Below, one piece after another: positions 31,551 through 42,071 of a stretch of DNA of 64,000 nucleotides. The stretch lies in the NCBI GenBank assembly GCA_977006965.1, contig OZ345381.1:806001-870000 (forward strand), given 5' to 3'. The DNA comes from Phymatolithon calcareum. Lineage: Eukaryota > Rhodophyta > Florideophyceae > Hapalidiales. Position 1 is the first letter of the stretch; each line of letters opens with the position of its first letter. Under the pieces are notes generated by a model. It was given only the letters and a program-made list of their open reading frames with translations, made no database searches and was not told the origin of the DNA. The translations under genes and the position numbers were made by a program.

Positions 31551-31984
31551 CATTCCGTCGAGTTCGGCCTACTTGACGCGAGTGTATATCACGGGTTTGT
31601 TCTCGAATGAGCTTCATAAGCAGCTGCACAACTTGTTTCGGCTTTGGTTTCGGTGAAGGTAGTGTCATCGCTAGTAGAGCGGAATGTGCTGGAACGTTGA
31701 ACGAGGTCTGATAGGTGGGTTGGACTCGACTGTGAAGCGGAATGCATGAGAATTTCGGAGAAGGCTGATAGGTTTCAAATCAAGAGATCTAATGCTATCC
31801 CTTTTATACTTGAGATTGAACAATCGTGACTGCTGGACTCTAATCGTAGCTAAAGACATTCAAGCCGTTGTTCTGTATCTGGCTGGTAAATTGATCGATA
31901 CAGCTGAGTAGATGATAGCACATGAATAGGCCCATTGTTGAAACCGTTTGGAGTCCAACGGCTCAATCTCGTCTTTATTTAACA

Positions 31985-32450
31985 TAGCAAGAAGTAGACA
32001 TGGCCCAAGTGTCATAGATGTTTTGATGGCATACAGAACGTACTCTGGGTATTACTAGAACAAAGGACACCACTAGGGGAGCACGGCAACATTTTGGCCC
32101 GATAGTTATTTAGTTGATTTGGGCCAAAATGGTGCCGTGCTCCCCCGGTTCATAAGGTGAGTACGATAATTCTTGCATCCGATTAATGTGCTCTGTCTAA
32201 TGTCAAGTGTCATAGATATTATGATGGCATACAAAACGTACTCTGGGTATTACTAGAACAAAGGACACGTACTGAACATAAGGTGAGTAAGATGATTCTT
32301 GCATCCGATTAATGTGCTCTGTCTAATGTTCATCTACGTACTCTGAGTATTACTAGAACAAAGACCACGTAATGAACATGAGGTGAGTACGTTGATTCCC
32401 TCAACATTCTGCTTTACTCGCCCCCCCCCCATAACATTCCCCTGGTCCAA
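31985..32450. repeat. Tandem repeat of about 120-180 bp, three copies
   Basis: CTCTGGGTATTACTAGAACA or its variant and AGGTGAGTA...GATT recur at about 32043, 32233 and 32340. The first copy is interrupted by the MITE at 32076-32146. The repeats lie in the 5' non-coding part of the hAT element, a common place for transposase-binding subrepeats. Confidence 0.7.
32076..32146. mobile_element. 71-bp MITE, GGGGAGCACGG ends
   Basis: Ends GGGGAGCACGGCAACATTTT and its inverted partner AAAATGGTGCCGTGCTCCCC form an almost full hairpin. A related 70-bp copy is at 48621-48690. Confidence 0.7.
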
Positions 32451-32912
32451 TGTTCATCTACTACGATCCTCAGTATTAGGTGCGACCAATTCGAATTGCA
32501 ATTCAGTTTGAAGAACCAATTTGGGTGGAATTGGGAAAAATTGCAATTAAATTGATAGCAATGGAATTGGCGCAACCCCTGCTTCTAGGTACATCAGTCC
32601 TATCTTAGTACATTACCTTACAGAGTGCTAAGATGAGGAAAGATGAGGAAAGCACCTTGACGGACGAGGGACTATTTATCAGAGTTCTCCAAAGATGGCC
32701 CAGTCAGATGCTTTTGGGAAGAATGCAAACAAGTCAAGGCACTAAATGGGTTTGAATTTCAAGGAGCATCTCTCATAAAGCTATATCTACCTCAATTTTC
32801 CCAAGTTAGTCCTACATGTGCGACAATTTCTAAGCAAAGATAACAATTTGGGATGAAGGTAAACGGTAAAAGAGAAATGGACTAGTGGAATGAGCATACA
32901 GCCTAGACACAG

Positions 32913-34027
32913 GAACTTCGAAATTAGTGCGTTTTGACACTCTCTTTGCATTTTAACACTGTTAAATATTTGCCACTAAAGATGCATTAAATTGAAGGCA
33001 CGACATTTTAAAAACCTACAGAAATTTTGGCCATTACCATATGGATGCATACATTTGAAACAAAATATGTTTGTCATATGTTCGAAAAAACTCGAATATA
33101 TTCGTTTTTACAGAAAACCATATTCATTCATTCATTCATTTTGCCTTTTCCCCTAATGGGTCTAGCAGCGATTCGAGGGTCTAAGTTTTTTCCACTCTAC
33201 TCTATTGTTAGCGAGCTGGACTGCGGTTTGGATGTCTAGGCTAGGTAAGTGTTCTCGTCTCGTCGGCAATTGGCCTTTCCGATATTCTCGAGAGCATCTT
33301 GGCGCTTGTTGACTTGAGTTTCTTCAGCAACTTTCCCGTTAATTTCCACGATTCGCAACCGTATAAGAGCGTGGATAGAACAGAGGAACCAAAAAGACGA
33401 ATACGTAGACTCGTGCGCAGTTTCTAGAAAACCATATATATATATGCCATATGTGAGATATTAAAGTGGCGAATATTCCGCCTCCAAGTCGCAAGCGTTC
33501 AAGTTCGATCGAATTTCTTGAAGGGGGCTTTGTAATCTACTTGAACAAGAAATATGCCGTCATTAAATCGTGAAGAGCAGAAATATGGCGCTCAAGTTCT
33601 CGAATATTCGCCAATTTCGCCATACATATGAAATCTGTTGTCTCTCCAGTTTGCAAGAAATCACGAACTACACCATATTCTTTGCTTGAGGTCATTCTAT
33701 CTCTACTTCTATCTTGGGTTGTTTTAAATGAGTTGGAATTATGTATACATATAGAAAACGGCAAAATTCGGCATATAGAGAAGTAGGCATCGTCGAATAA
33801 TATTCGACGATGCTATTTGTCATACGAATATATACGAATAAATTCGAATTTTTCCAACATATGACAAATATATGTTCTTTTTTTATGTATGCAGCCATAT
33901 GGTAATGGCCAAAATTTCTGTAGGTTTTTAAAATGTCGTGCCTTCAATTTAATGCATATTTAGTGGCAAATATTTAACAGTGTTAAAATGCAAAGAGAGT
34001 GTCAAAACGCACTAATTTCGAAGTTTC
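32913..34027. mobile_element. TIR element of 1.1 kb with inverted repeats of about 150-200 bp
   Basis: GAACTTCGAAATTAGTGCG and the following roughly 150 bp recur as a near-perfect reverse complement ending at 34027. Other spacer copies read straight from CCTAGACACAG into ATGATTC, which proves an insertion. It has no transposase; the interior holds a reverse-transcriptase fragment (33241-33420) and a 12-bp hairpin (33787-33813). Long TIRs resemble Mutator-like non-autonomous elements, but I cannot define a clean target duplication. Confidence 0.8.
33241..33420 (-). pseudogene. LINE reverse transcriptase C-terminal fragment
   Basis: Minus strand reads LRIRLFGSSVLSTLLYGCES, then WKLTGKLLKKLKSTSAKMLS, and RISERPIADETRTLT before a stop. 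The LLYGCESW block is the conserved region just after the catalytic domain in many non-LTR reverse transcriptases. Only this tail is present, enclosed by the TIRs of another element. Confidence 0.75.
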
Positions 34028-34158
34028 CCGCAACCTCCAGATGATTCCCAGCAAGCGTCACTTGAGTTGAAAAATCAATACACTTGGCCTTCGTACAAAA
34101 ATTCGTTTTGTAAATATGTTAGCAGTGCATCATTTACGATCAGTATCGACTTCCACAT

Positions 34159-36073
34159 TCATTTCATGCTATGAACCATAGTCTCCAGATGCACCAAATG
34201 ACAAGTTCTCTTGACAATCTCCAAGAGCTGGGTGACATTTGACACGCCTTCGGCTTTGAAAACGATGCCATTTGCGCAAGTCGATCGATCTTTGCCCACA
34301 ACGCATTTTGTCCGAGACCATCGCGGCCATCGTACGCTCGGTCTCGTTTCCCAGACGGATACGAGAGTAGTACTTGGACGCCACTGGTGCGACATAATCT
34401 TTTTCTCAGTAATGACCGCGTGAATAAAGTTATTCTTCTCCATACAAGCAAAGGTTGGAAAAATATTATTGCTGCAATTGCAGATCTTTGTGTAAGCCCC
34501 AATAACTCATGGTCATCGCGTGAGCTTGCAATAAGAATAGCAATCAATATGCTTAATGCGACACACGGTGCAATACTGTACCTTCATCAATACACTCATA
34601 CAGGCTTTATTCGAACGCAAAGCAGTGGCAGTAGCAGGCTCTCTAACATCTCCACGGTAGTTCCGTAATGCTCCTCCGTCGAAATGCTCATGGGCATTGA
34701 TGCGAGCTTCTGTTCTATCCGAGCGAGCACCATTGATAGCCTCGCTGACTAACGGACCATCCCAAAATCGCTCTTTCAGTTTGAGAAAAACCATCGACTC
34801 GAACAGTTGAGGTGTCATCTTTCGCCGATTCACGGTTAGCACATGCCTAGCGATGCTCCAAAGCTGCTCACCTTAAGCCACGGAGCCAAGTAAAAGTCAC
34901 AGTTGTCATATTATTGCCTTGACTCTTCTTTCTTGCGACGTTTGGCAAGTCGCTCACTCATACTCATTTTCGCGTTAGCAGCATTATTTCCGGTTACACC
35001 TTGTTCAGATAGTGCATATGATTTTCGGAGAGAAGAGACTGTACACTTTTCATCTTCGGATATATCATCCGCCAATCCCTCTTGCATTTTTACGACTTCA
35101 GACTCAACCGATGGATTAACCACGATCCTGGCTTTCGGTAAAATGCACTTCGTTCCCAGTCTGCATTGGTACAGAGATGAACTGAGGGTGCTTTCTCTCT
35201 TCAGACACAGATTCAATTAACAAATCGAGATCTTCTCTACATGCCGCCAAAGTGTGTCCACGAATTTGCAAAGACTATGCGGCAAGGAAACATCTTTGGG
35301 GCTGGGCTGGTTCGCCTTCGGTATGAGTGTCGTCGTTGGTCAAAGTTGTTGTGACGGACTGAGAGGCCACTGGATCGGATTGATGCTACTGTATATTTCT
35401 TCCTTGAAAGCACGAAGAGAGCACCATACAACAACGTGTCATTCCTCGGGGTTCTTTCGTACTGCAAGAATAAATCTGAATAACCTGGCAGCAACGCTGA
35501 ACTCCAGCACACTTAGTGAACCGAACCATTCTGGGTGCTACTTAAAAGAAATTGTGAGAGACATGACGTCACATTGACATGCTGCTGATATGCAGTACAG
35601 TAAATCGAAACATCATGCTTCCATCATGAAGTTCATGCGGTGATCTTGCAAAAATGGAAAATTGCATTTCGTCGAATATGTATTGCAATCAATCGCCTCA
35701 TATCAATCCCCAATCGTGATTGCTGATTGCAATTAATTACAATCACAATGGATTGGGTCACACCTCTGCATACAAACGCGTATCTGTTCCAGAATAAAAT
35801 CAAACTTCTCCGCCCGCTCCATGCCGCTGAAAGTCTCGACCTGAATCTACTGCATGATATCTGCACTGCTCTCCACAATGCCATTTTCTCCCTGATTTTC
35901 ACCAAGGTTCTTGTCAGCCGCGCACGCTCCAGCTCCACGTAGATTCTGCCCTCGGCGACGTCCCGGACGGTCTCCAAAAGTACGAATTTGTCCTCATCAT
36001 CTGGTGTCTCGTCGAAATACAACATGGCCTCCTGTACAGTTCACGTGACCGCTACTTTGAGCTGCGCTCGCCG
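34159..36073 (-). pseudogene. Truncated RPN5 copy 3, interrupted by the hAT element
   Basis: Same 3' half and same CTGCGCTCGCCG breakpoint (36062-36073) as copies 1 and 2. The 3' part shares the deletion and frame changes of copy 1 and the hAT insertion at the identical site (34449-35768), so copies 1 and 3 descend from one interrupted ancestor. Confidence 0.88.
34449..35768 (-). mobile_element. Decayed hAT-type element, second copy
   Basis: 1,320 bp between CATACAAG (34441-34448) and CATACAAA (35769-35776). Ends CAAAGGTTGG and CAGAGGTGTG (reverse strand). The transposase tail FESMVFLKLKERFWDGPLVS remains on the minus strand. It is the paralog of 9791-11109 by duplication of the surrounding segment, not by separate transposition. 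Confidence 0.85.
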
Positions 36074-36969
36074 CTGTCCAAGATGCGCGTACTCGGATGT
36101 TTGATATTTCGTGCAAGCGACACAGATGGAAACAATTCGCAAGGGTTGTTTCTAAATACCGAACGGGGAGTGATGGAGAAAGCAGGAGATAAAAACATGA
36201 GGAAGTGAAAGGCAAACTTGATTGGACAAAACCGATGTCGCAAAAGCCACCTACGTCCTCAAGGCAGAAAGATGTGTGGACTCGTGGCACGGTGATGTTG
36301 ATTTATACACGATACGCGGAACTTGAAATTAAATGTCAAATTTTGTTTTGGCGTTCGCGGTCGCACCGGACCGGTGGGGATGCCCGAAGGTTAAATTATG
36401 AACGGGTTATATTTCTGGGGAGGTAACCCTTTCAAATTTTGGAATTACCGGCAACTCTACTCGCAGGCAGGCCCTCTCCGAAGTCCCAGTGCTGCAAGGA
36501 CGGCATGTCCTACCCCTCTCAAGGCCGTCCGGGATGTTCGTGTCTATCTGTTGTGCTACTTGGTGCACCAAGTTCAATGTGGAGAAATAAGGTCACCGGT
36601 CATCGATGGTCTCTGGCACGAATTCGTGCGCAGTCGTGACCGCGGTTCGTAGGCCGGAAATTTTCATCATTAAATGACTTTGGCAAAGTGATTGATTTTG
36701 TGAATAGCAGACAAATCAATGGTGTTTTACTGCATGACTTCGGCGAAGGGATTGTCCATGGACGATTGAGGTAAGAAGCCGCGGCGGCGCAAAGCACACT
36801 CTCAGCACTCAACGTTATTTTGTCAATGTTTAAAAGTCGTTCTTTTGTTTTGTGTACTCAGGTATGTTGCAACGCATGCAAGCATGTCATGAGATGATTG
36901 CATGGAGCAAGCCATCGCCTGGAACACCCAAAGTGTTATCCGACCAACAATAGGAAGCATCATGCCTGA

Positions 36970-38447
36970 TGATCATCTGGAACGCGGTGGGGGGTTCCAA
37001 TGGCACGTACACGTATGCAATGCGGCACAGGCACATTTAAAATTTTAATCAAGAAACACTTCCGCTCAGTAACCAGTCGGCACGGCATGAGGCCCAGTCT
37101 ATACCGCAACAAATTTGTTCATGTTCATGTTGGCTTATCATAGGATTTTTATCATAGCAACAAATTTGCTGCGGCGGTCTATACCGAAACCGGCACTTTG
37201 TTCGCCAAACGTGTTCACCATTCCCGCCCTTTTCGATAAGCAGAAAGCTTGATGAGGAATTTTGTCGTACTGGGGTAATACCACAACCGATGACATTTCG
37301 TTTACCCCGAAAAGCAATCCTCTGAAAGGCCATCATCCGTTCCTAAGGCTCTCCTTTCTCCGAAGGACCACTCCTACTGCAGGCAAAGAGTTTGGGCTTC
37401 CGTCCAATCCCTTTGTTTGGTCATTAGTGCCTGATTATCGAAGGCTGAGCAAGTTGCGTTCTCGTTGGTTTTGGCTATCGAACCTTTGATCGCCTGGGAG
37501 CAATCAAGACTTTTGGAGCCTTCTCAAAGCGGTGTTCCTCCTGTCGGTAGTTCCGAAAGTACTGAGAGTACAGCTACATCCGCGAGAGTTGGTGCACTTG
37601 CAGCACTCTTGCCGCGCCCGACATTCAACACGGTAGCGAGGGCGGGTTCCAATTTACAAAATGCATCTCTTGTAGGCGTGCAAGTTGCAGACATAGTGCA
37701 GTCGGCCTCTCCGACAGGGCGGAACGAAAGTCAAGCAGGGGCCTCTCTATCTACTTCGCTTGACCGGCGATCACGTCTTGCAGTGCGACCGCTGCTGCCT
37801 CGTATCTTTGATGATGAACGAATTCGAGCATTGCTGCGCGGAACAGAGGAGCGCGAAGCTTCTTCTGAGAGAATGATCGATGCAGCAACAGTTACGAATG
37901 CACATGCGGCCTTGGCCGCCTTAGATATAGCCCCTCGAAGGCCGACATTGGCAACCACTGTTGCCTTCGACGAAACGTTGATGTCGGTAGCAGTGCAGTG
38001 TCCCGTGCTGTAGTGTATTAGTTTTTGCTGAATCGTCGGAGGGGGTTCGATAGGGCTATTCCCGCGGAAAGTGGTCATCTGGAGCCAATGACCGATCGAG
38101 CGTATGAAAAAACCAACAAACACACAGAGTTAACCTCTTTCCCGGAAAAAAAAGGTTGTCGAATTTGTTCGCTCGGCGGATGTCGGCATGTTGGATGCAA
38201 GCATTTCTACGCTGTGCTGTAGCCAATGGCATTCGCAGATTCAATTTCACTATGATAAAAAAAAACCCAACATGAACGTTCACATTTGTTGCGGTATAGA
38301 CTGGGCCTGAATGTTCCACGTGGTACTCGTGTCTTGCCGACTCGTGACTAAGCGGAAGTGTTCCTTGATTAAAATTTTAAATGTGCATGTGCCGAATTGC
38401 AGACGTGTACCTGCCATTGGAACCCCCACCCAGGTTCCAGATGATCA
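36970..38447. mobile_element. TIR element of about 1.5 kb carrying one ORF
   Basis: TGATCATCTGGAAC at 36970 has an inverted partner ending at 38447, and inside it GGGGGTTCCAATGGCA and a further about 120 bp also match inverted (through CAGTCTATACCGCAACAAAT). Corresponding filler in the other two array copies lacks it. No transposase is recognised; the only long frame is at 37465-38013. Confidence 0.72.
37465..38013 (+). CDS. Unrecognised 182-aa protein inside the TIR element
   Basis: An open frame rich in Ser, Ala and Arg. The first part is low-complexity (SSESTESTATSARVGALAAL) and the second is more ordered (LPRIFDDERIRALLRGTEER, ATVTNAHAALAALDIAPRRP). It is GC-richer than its surroundings and has no stop for 549 bp, which argues for coding, but I know no family. 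It could be element cargo or the 3' exon of a captured host gene. Confidence 0.4.
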   Translation: MVLAIEPLIAWEQSRLLEPSQSGVPPVGSSESTESTATSARVGALAALLPRPTFNTVARAGSNLQNASLVGVQVADIVQSASPTGRNESQAGASLSTSLDRRSRLAVRPLLPRIFDDERIRALLRGTEEREASSERMIDAATVTNAHAALAALDIAPRRPTLATTVAFDETLMSVAVQCPVL

Positions 38448-38514
38448 CGGGAAGCTCCAAAAGCCTCGCTGGCCATCCTGCCGAGAATCTCCTGCGTGCG
38501 TTGCCCATCATGGG

Positions 38515-38555
38515 CGTTGTGTAGCTGGATTCATGATGAATCCAGCTACACAACG
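38515..38555. repeat. Perfect 20-bp hairpin, 1-nt loop
   Basis: 38515-38534 is the exact reverse complement of 38536-38555. In array copies 1 and 2 this place is a short imperfect hairpin (CGTTGCGCATGAAGCC... CACAACG). Confidence 0.92.
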
Positions 38556-38661
38556 TCCTGAGTGCCGTTCTGTGCGCCTGTTATTCCGTTCGCAAGCGCA
38601 TGTTGCCCAAAACATCGTCACCACACAGTTTTTTGGAAAGTAGCGAAGAGGGAGTGGACGT

Positions 38662-40056
38662 GTGTACACTCCTTTTTGCTCCTTGTCAATGATCACTCGT
38701 GTCGAGAAGCACACCAGTGCATTGGTGCCCGAATTTGGCGGCCGATGGGACATTGGAAATGAGGTCGCGAACAACGTTCTTTCAGCAATTGTGTTGTTGC
38801 TCATTACATGGACTCTCCATTCCATCATTGAAACACTTGCCTTCCGTCCCAGAAGCGAAGCCTCCATAGACGGGCTCATGACATTTTTCTTGTTGCGCAG
38901 TCAGGGCAAGTGGCGCTGGCTTCATACAGCTTCGCATCCGTTACCGTATGTCAAGGAATCTGTTTTGAGCAATCAAAATCTCTACAGCGAGCACAGACTT
39001 GCTCGATGGAGAGTTGTCAAGTCCGTGCTCATCAGGTTTGCGCTCGTTCTCATTGAATTTGCTGCCATTCTCGTTGCTCTTCCAACTACGACGGAGATAT
39101 CCATCTCCGGCAAAGTCATTCGCATCATGGGTGATGGTCCACCCGTCCACTTCAGGGGCCTTAAATTCGGATGCATGAATGTTCAACGTGTGTTGCCGGG
39201 TGCTGAAAGCGCCTATCGTCTTGCATATTGCTTGAAAGAAGACCCTCCAGTTTCGGCAGTTGCCATATCGGATCCTCGCGTCAACTACAAGTTTACTTAC
39301 CATTATTTTTCTGGCCAGATTAGAATCTCTCTCAACTACAAGTCGCTGCAGAAATATGCATTCTTAACATACTTTTTCGAGAACTCAGAGAGGCACAGGC
39401 TCAACATTCCCATGTTCGGACATAATGTCTCTTCCCGTAACGAGCGAGAAATTATGTTTGGAAAGGCTATCGAGCGGTCGTTTATGAAGCATGTGAAGCT
39501 TTACCACAAGGTTAACGAAACAAAGTTCATTGAAGGGCTCGGCGGACAAAGTGGACTAATCGGGTCAATCACGTACGATGTCTACGGGCCCATTGTGTCG
39601 AATATTACCAAAGACTGGATGAATAAGGAAATAATTGCCCTTGCGAGAACAACCTATGTCTCCCAGATGTTGGATAATGGCGATGATCTGATTGAGGGAA
39701 CCGGCTCAGCAGTACTGAAAAAGTTAGTGCTTTTCAGAATCAAGAGACCAATATTGAGTGTCGGTGGGATTTCCTTAATGCTTGGCGTCTTTATGATTGT
39801 ACACCAAGTATGTCAATATTGTTGGCCACTAGATTATCTCGAACTTTGTTTCACGGCACTGAAAGAAGTGCTGGGAATGTGCTGCATATCAGGCCCTGCA
39901 GATAGAGCTCTTGAAGGCCATGTTTGTGTGCGTTGGTCAGCAGAACGTCCTGTGGATAATGAGGATATTGGAGATTATCGACGGGGACACATGGGACTCG
40001 TCGTGCCGCGTGGGTTTATTGAAGGACAGTTCGACCCAACCGTCAAGTATTCGTAA
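38662..40056 (+). CDS. Unrecognised three-pass membrane protein, family copy 3
   Basis: 464 aa, intact, intronless; same topology as the other copies (hydrophobic segments near 41-63, 122-143 and 364-386). The central variable part (DPPVSAVAISDPRVNYKFTY, IRISLNYKSLQKYAFLTYFF) is closer to copy 1, while the C-terminal 50 residues equal copy 2, indicating exchange between copies. The start follows an in-frame stop (AAGTAG) like copy 2. Confidence 0.72.
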   Translation: MYTPFCSLSMITRVEKHTSALVPEFGGRWDIGNEVANNVLSAIVLLLITWTLHSIIETLAFRPRSEASIDGLMTFFLLRSQGKWRWLHTASHPLPYVKESVLSNQNLYSEHRLARWRVVKSVLIRFALVLIEFAAILVALPTTTEISISGKVIRIMGDGPPVHFRGLKFGCMNVQRVLPGAESAYRLAYCLKEDPPVSAVAISDPRVNYKFTYHYFSGQIRISLNYKSLQKYAFLTYFFENSERHRLNIPMFGHNVSSRNEREIMFGKAIERSFMKHVKLYHKVNETKFIEGLGGQSGLIGSITYDVYGPIVSNITKDWMNKEIIALARTTYVSQMLDNGDDLIEGTGSAVLKKLVLFRIKRPILSVGGISLMLGVFMIVHQVCQYCWPLDYLELCFTALKEVLGMCCISGPADRALEGHVCVRWSAERPVDNEDIGDYRRGHMGLVVPRGFIEGQFDPTVKYS

Positions 40057-40186
40057 AGATGCATGGGGACGTTTGTATGAATTCGAATCATTTGCTTACT
40101 TTTAATATGTTCAATCTCATGTCTGTCACTAAACTGTGCATTCTCTGTGCACTGCATTACACATAGAAACTTCTCTGAACGGTGCA

Positions 40187-40226
40187 GGTTTGCAGACTCA
40201 AAAAAGCTTTTTTGAGTCTGCAAACC
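40187..40226. repeat. Perfect 20+20 palindrome without loop
   Basis: GGTTTGCAGACTCAAAAAAG is followed immediately by its reverse complement. The same place in copies at 13828 and 27305 has only one arm (gcagactcgaaaaagtagaa). Confidence 0.95.
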
Positions 40227-40267
40227 AGAAATTTATAAATAGGACTCGAATTTTGGGGAATCCGGCG

Positions 40268-40765
40268 TGATGAATCGGTTTGGGTGTGCTGGACGCTATT
40301 CTTCTATTGGAAATGCCGCTGGATGGCGAAAACACTGCAGTCATGATAATCATCTGGTTACCGCACGGTGCGGCTTTCGATAGTGACACGGATGGTCATG
40401 TTGATAAACTTGCTGTTTCCATCTCCCGCGACACAGTGCTGTTGCTGTGGGCAGATGCAGCGGTGTCTCCCCGAGCAACATGCGCTCAGTCGGGACGCTC
40501 TGGACGTGCTGCAGAAGGCTCGAGACGCGGACGGGAAGACACTTCGTGTATTCCTGGTGGATGCGCCGCCGCCGCTGCGACGGTCAGAAGAAGGGGCCAT
40601 GACCGTGGAACTGGGGGTGAAAGAAAGGGCGGCAGGAGGGAAATTTTTATGTGTAAACTACGTGAATTTGGTGATGATTGAAAATATTGGGATTGCACCG
40701 AAGTTTGGGCATATAGAGGGAGAGGAGAAGGCAGCAATGCGGTCGGCGCCGCATTTGATATTGAA
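40268..40765 (+). pseudogene. Agmatine deiminase fragment, copy 3
   Basis: IIIWLPHGAAFDSDTDGHVD and LAVSISRDTVLLLWADAAVS are in one frame, then one extra C near 40470 shifts it and VFLVDAPPPLRR, YVNLVMIENIGIAPKFGHIE follow in the next. It carries the complete GHVD motif. It fuses to eIF3h at about 40745-40765, the same junction as in copy 1. Confidence 0.82.
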
Positions 40766-41452
40766 CAGCAAAAGTATCAGAGGGACATGATGTGATGTGC
40801 GCATGAGGTGCACATCGACCATCAGGTCGCTGGTTGGTATCAGAGTACTGGTTCCCAGATGAGGTCTTTCATATCGTCTCAATGGATTGAGACGCAATTC
40901 AACTACCAGAACAGTCTCAACAACATTGTGTGTCTCGTGTACGACCTGGTGCGCACAGAGGAAGGGACACTTTCAATTCATGCATATCGTCTCACGAAGG
41001 GTTTCATGAACGTGATGTGTGAGGGTGAGTATTCATCACTAGGATTTGCGCGTGGCGGCGTGCTCTTCAGCTCTATAATTGAGGAAGTGCCCATTTCGCT
41101 GTATAACTCGAGCTTGATCAACGACGCGCTTGTCGATCTGGAATACGGGGACCAATTCTCTGGAGCGAATGATGTGGAATTGAGTAGACTATCTATTAGT
41201 GATCACCCCGTCCTCGAAAAGAGCATGGAATTCCTCATTTGCGATTTGGACACTCTCGGAAAAGAGCAGAGCAAATATTCCCACTTTATGCACAATCTTG
41301 TGCGCAGTCATGGGCATGTCCTGGAGCGTTTGCGTGAATGGAGGGCAGAAAGTAGATCGAAGGGTCCCAATAGTGAACCTGCTGCAGAAGATGATGATGT
41401 CATTCAACTAGTTGAGAAGGAACCCATGCGCCCGAAGAACAAGATTTTCCTA
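40766..41452 (+). pseudogene. Truncated eIF3h copy 4
   Basis: The frame HIDHQVAGWYQSTGSQMRSF to EKEPMRPKNKI stays open (within 40808-41563) but lacks the N-terminal 58 codons and the last about 35 codons of eIF3h, which are replaced by array spacer sequence. A TGATGTG stop precedes it. Best preserved reading frame of the three truncated copies. Confidence 0.88.
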
Positions 41453-42071
41453 ATATCTTACTCTAGTATAGTAACAGAAACCAAGAAAAACAGCGAGTAC
41501 GAACTGCCGTCACCTCGTCTGACACTGACAACACTGCGGTGCTCCGTGACGCTGTGGCGCTAGTTTTTCATCGCTTCTCATTGCAGTGTAACAAATTATG
41601 TCGTGCACTTCAAAGTTGGAATGAATGGGCTTGAAGGGGCTTTCAGGTACATCAGGCATATCTTAGTACATTATGTTACGGTGTGCCAAAATGCGAGAGG
41701 CACCTTGAAGGGCGAGGGATTATTTATCAGAGTTCTTCGACGATGGCCCAGTCACACGTTTTTGGAGGTGGAAGGATGCAAATCAAGGTGCAAATGGGTT
41801 TGATTTTCAAGGAGCAACTCCCATACAGTTTTATCTATCTCCAGTTTTCCAAAGTTAGTCTCACATTTGCGACAATTGCTATAAGCAAAGATATCAATTT
41901 GGTATGAAGGCACACGATCGAAGAGAAATGGACTAGAGGAACGAGCGCACAGCCTAGGCACAGAACATGCGTCACTAGAGTTGAAAAACCAATACACCAG
42001 GCCTTTGTACAAAATTTGTTTAGCAAATACGTTAGCAGTGCATCATTTACCATCAGTTTCGACCTCCACCT

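Larger units (their letters stand above)
29676..32581 (-). mobile_element. hAT transposon, 2.9 kb, 8-bp target duplication
   Basis: The TIR CAGGGGTTGCGCCAATTCC (through CATTG) at 29676 has its exact inverted partner ending at 32581. CTTCTAGG flanks both sides (29668-29675, 32582-32589), and other spacer copies show the single site (cttccagg). It holds a hAT transposase on the minus strand, a short tandem repeat region and a nested MITE. Confidence 0.93.
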
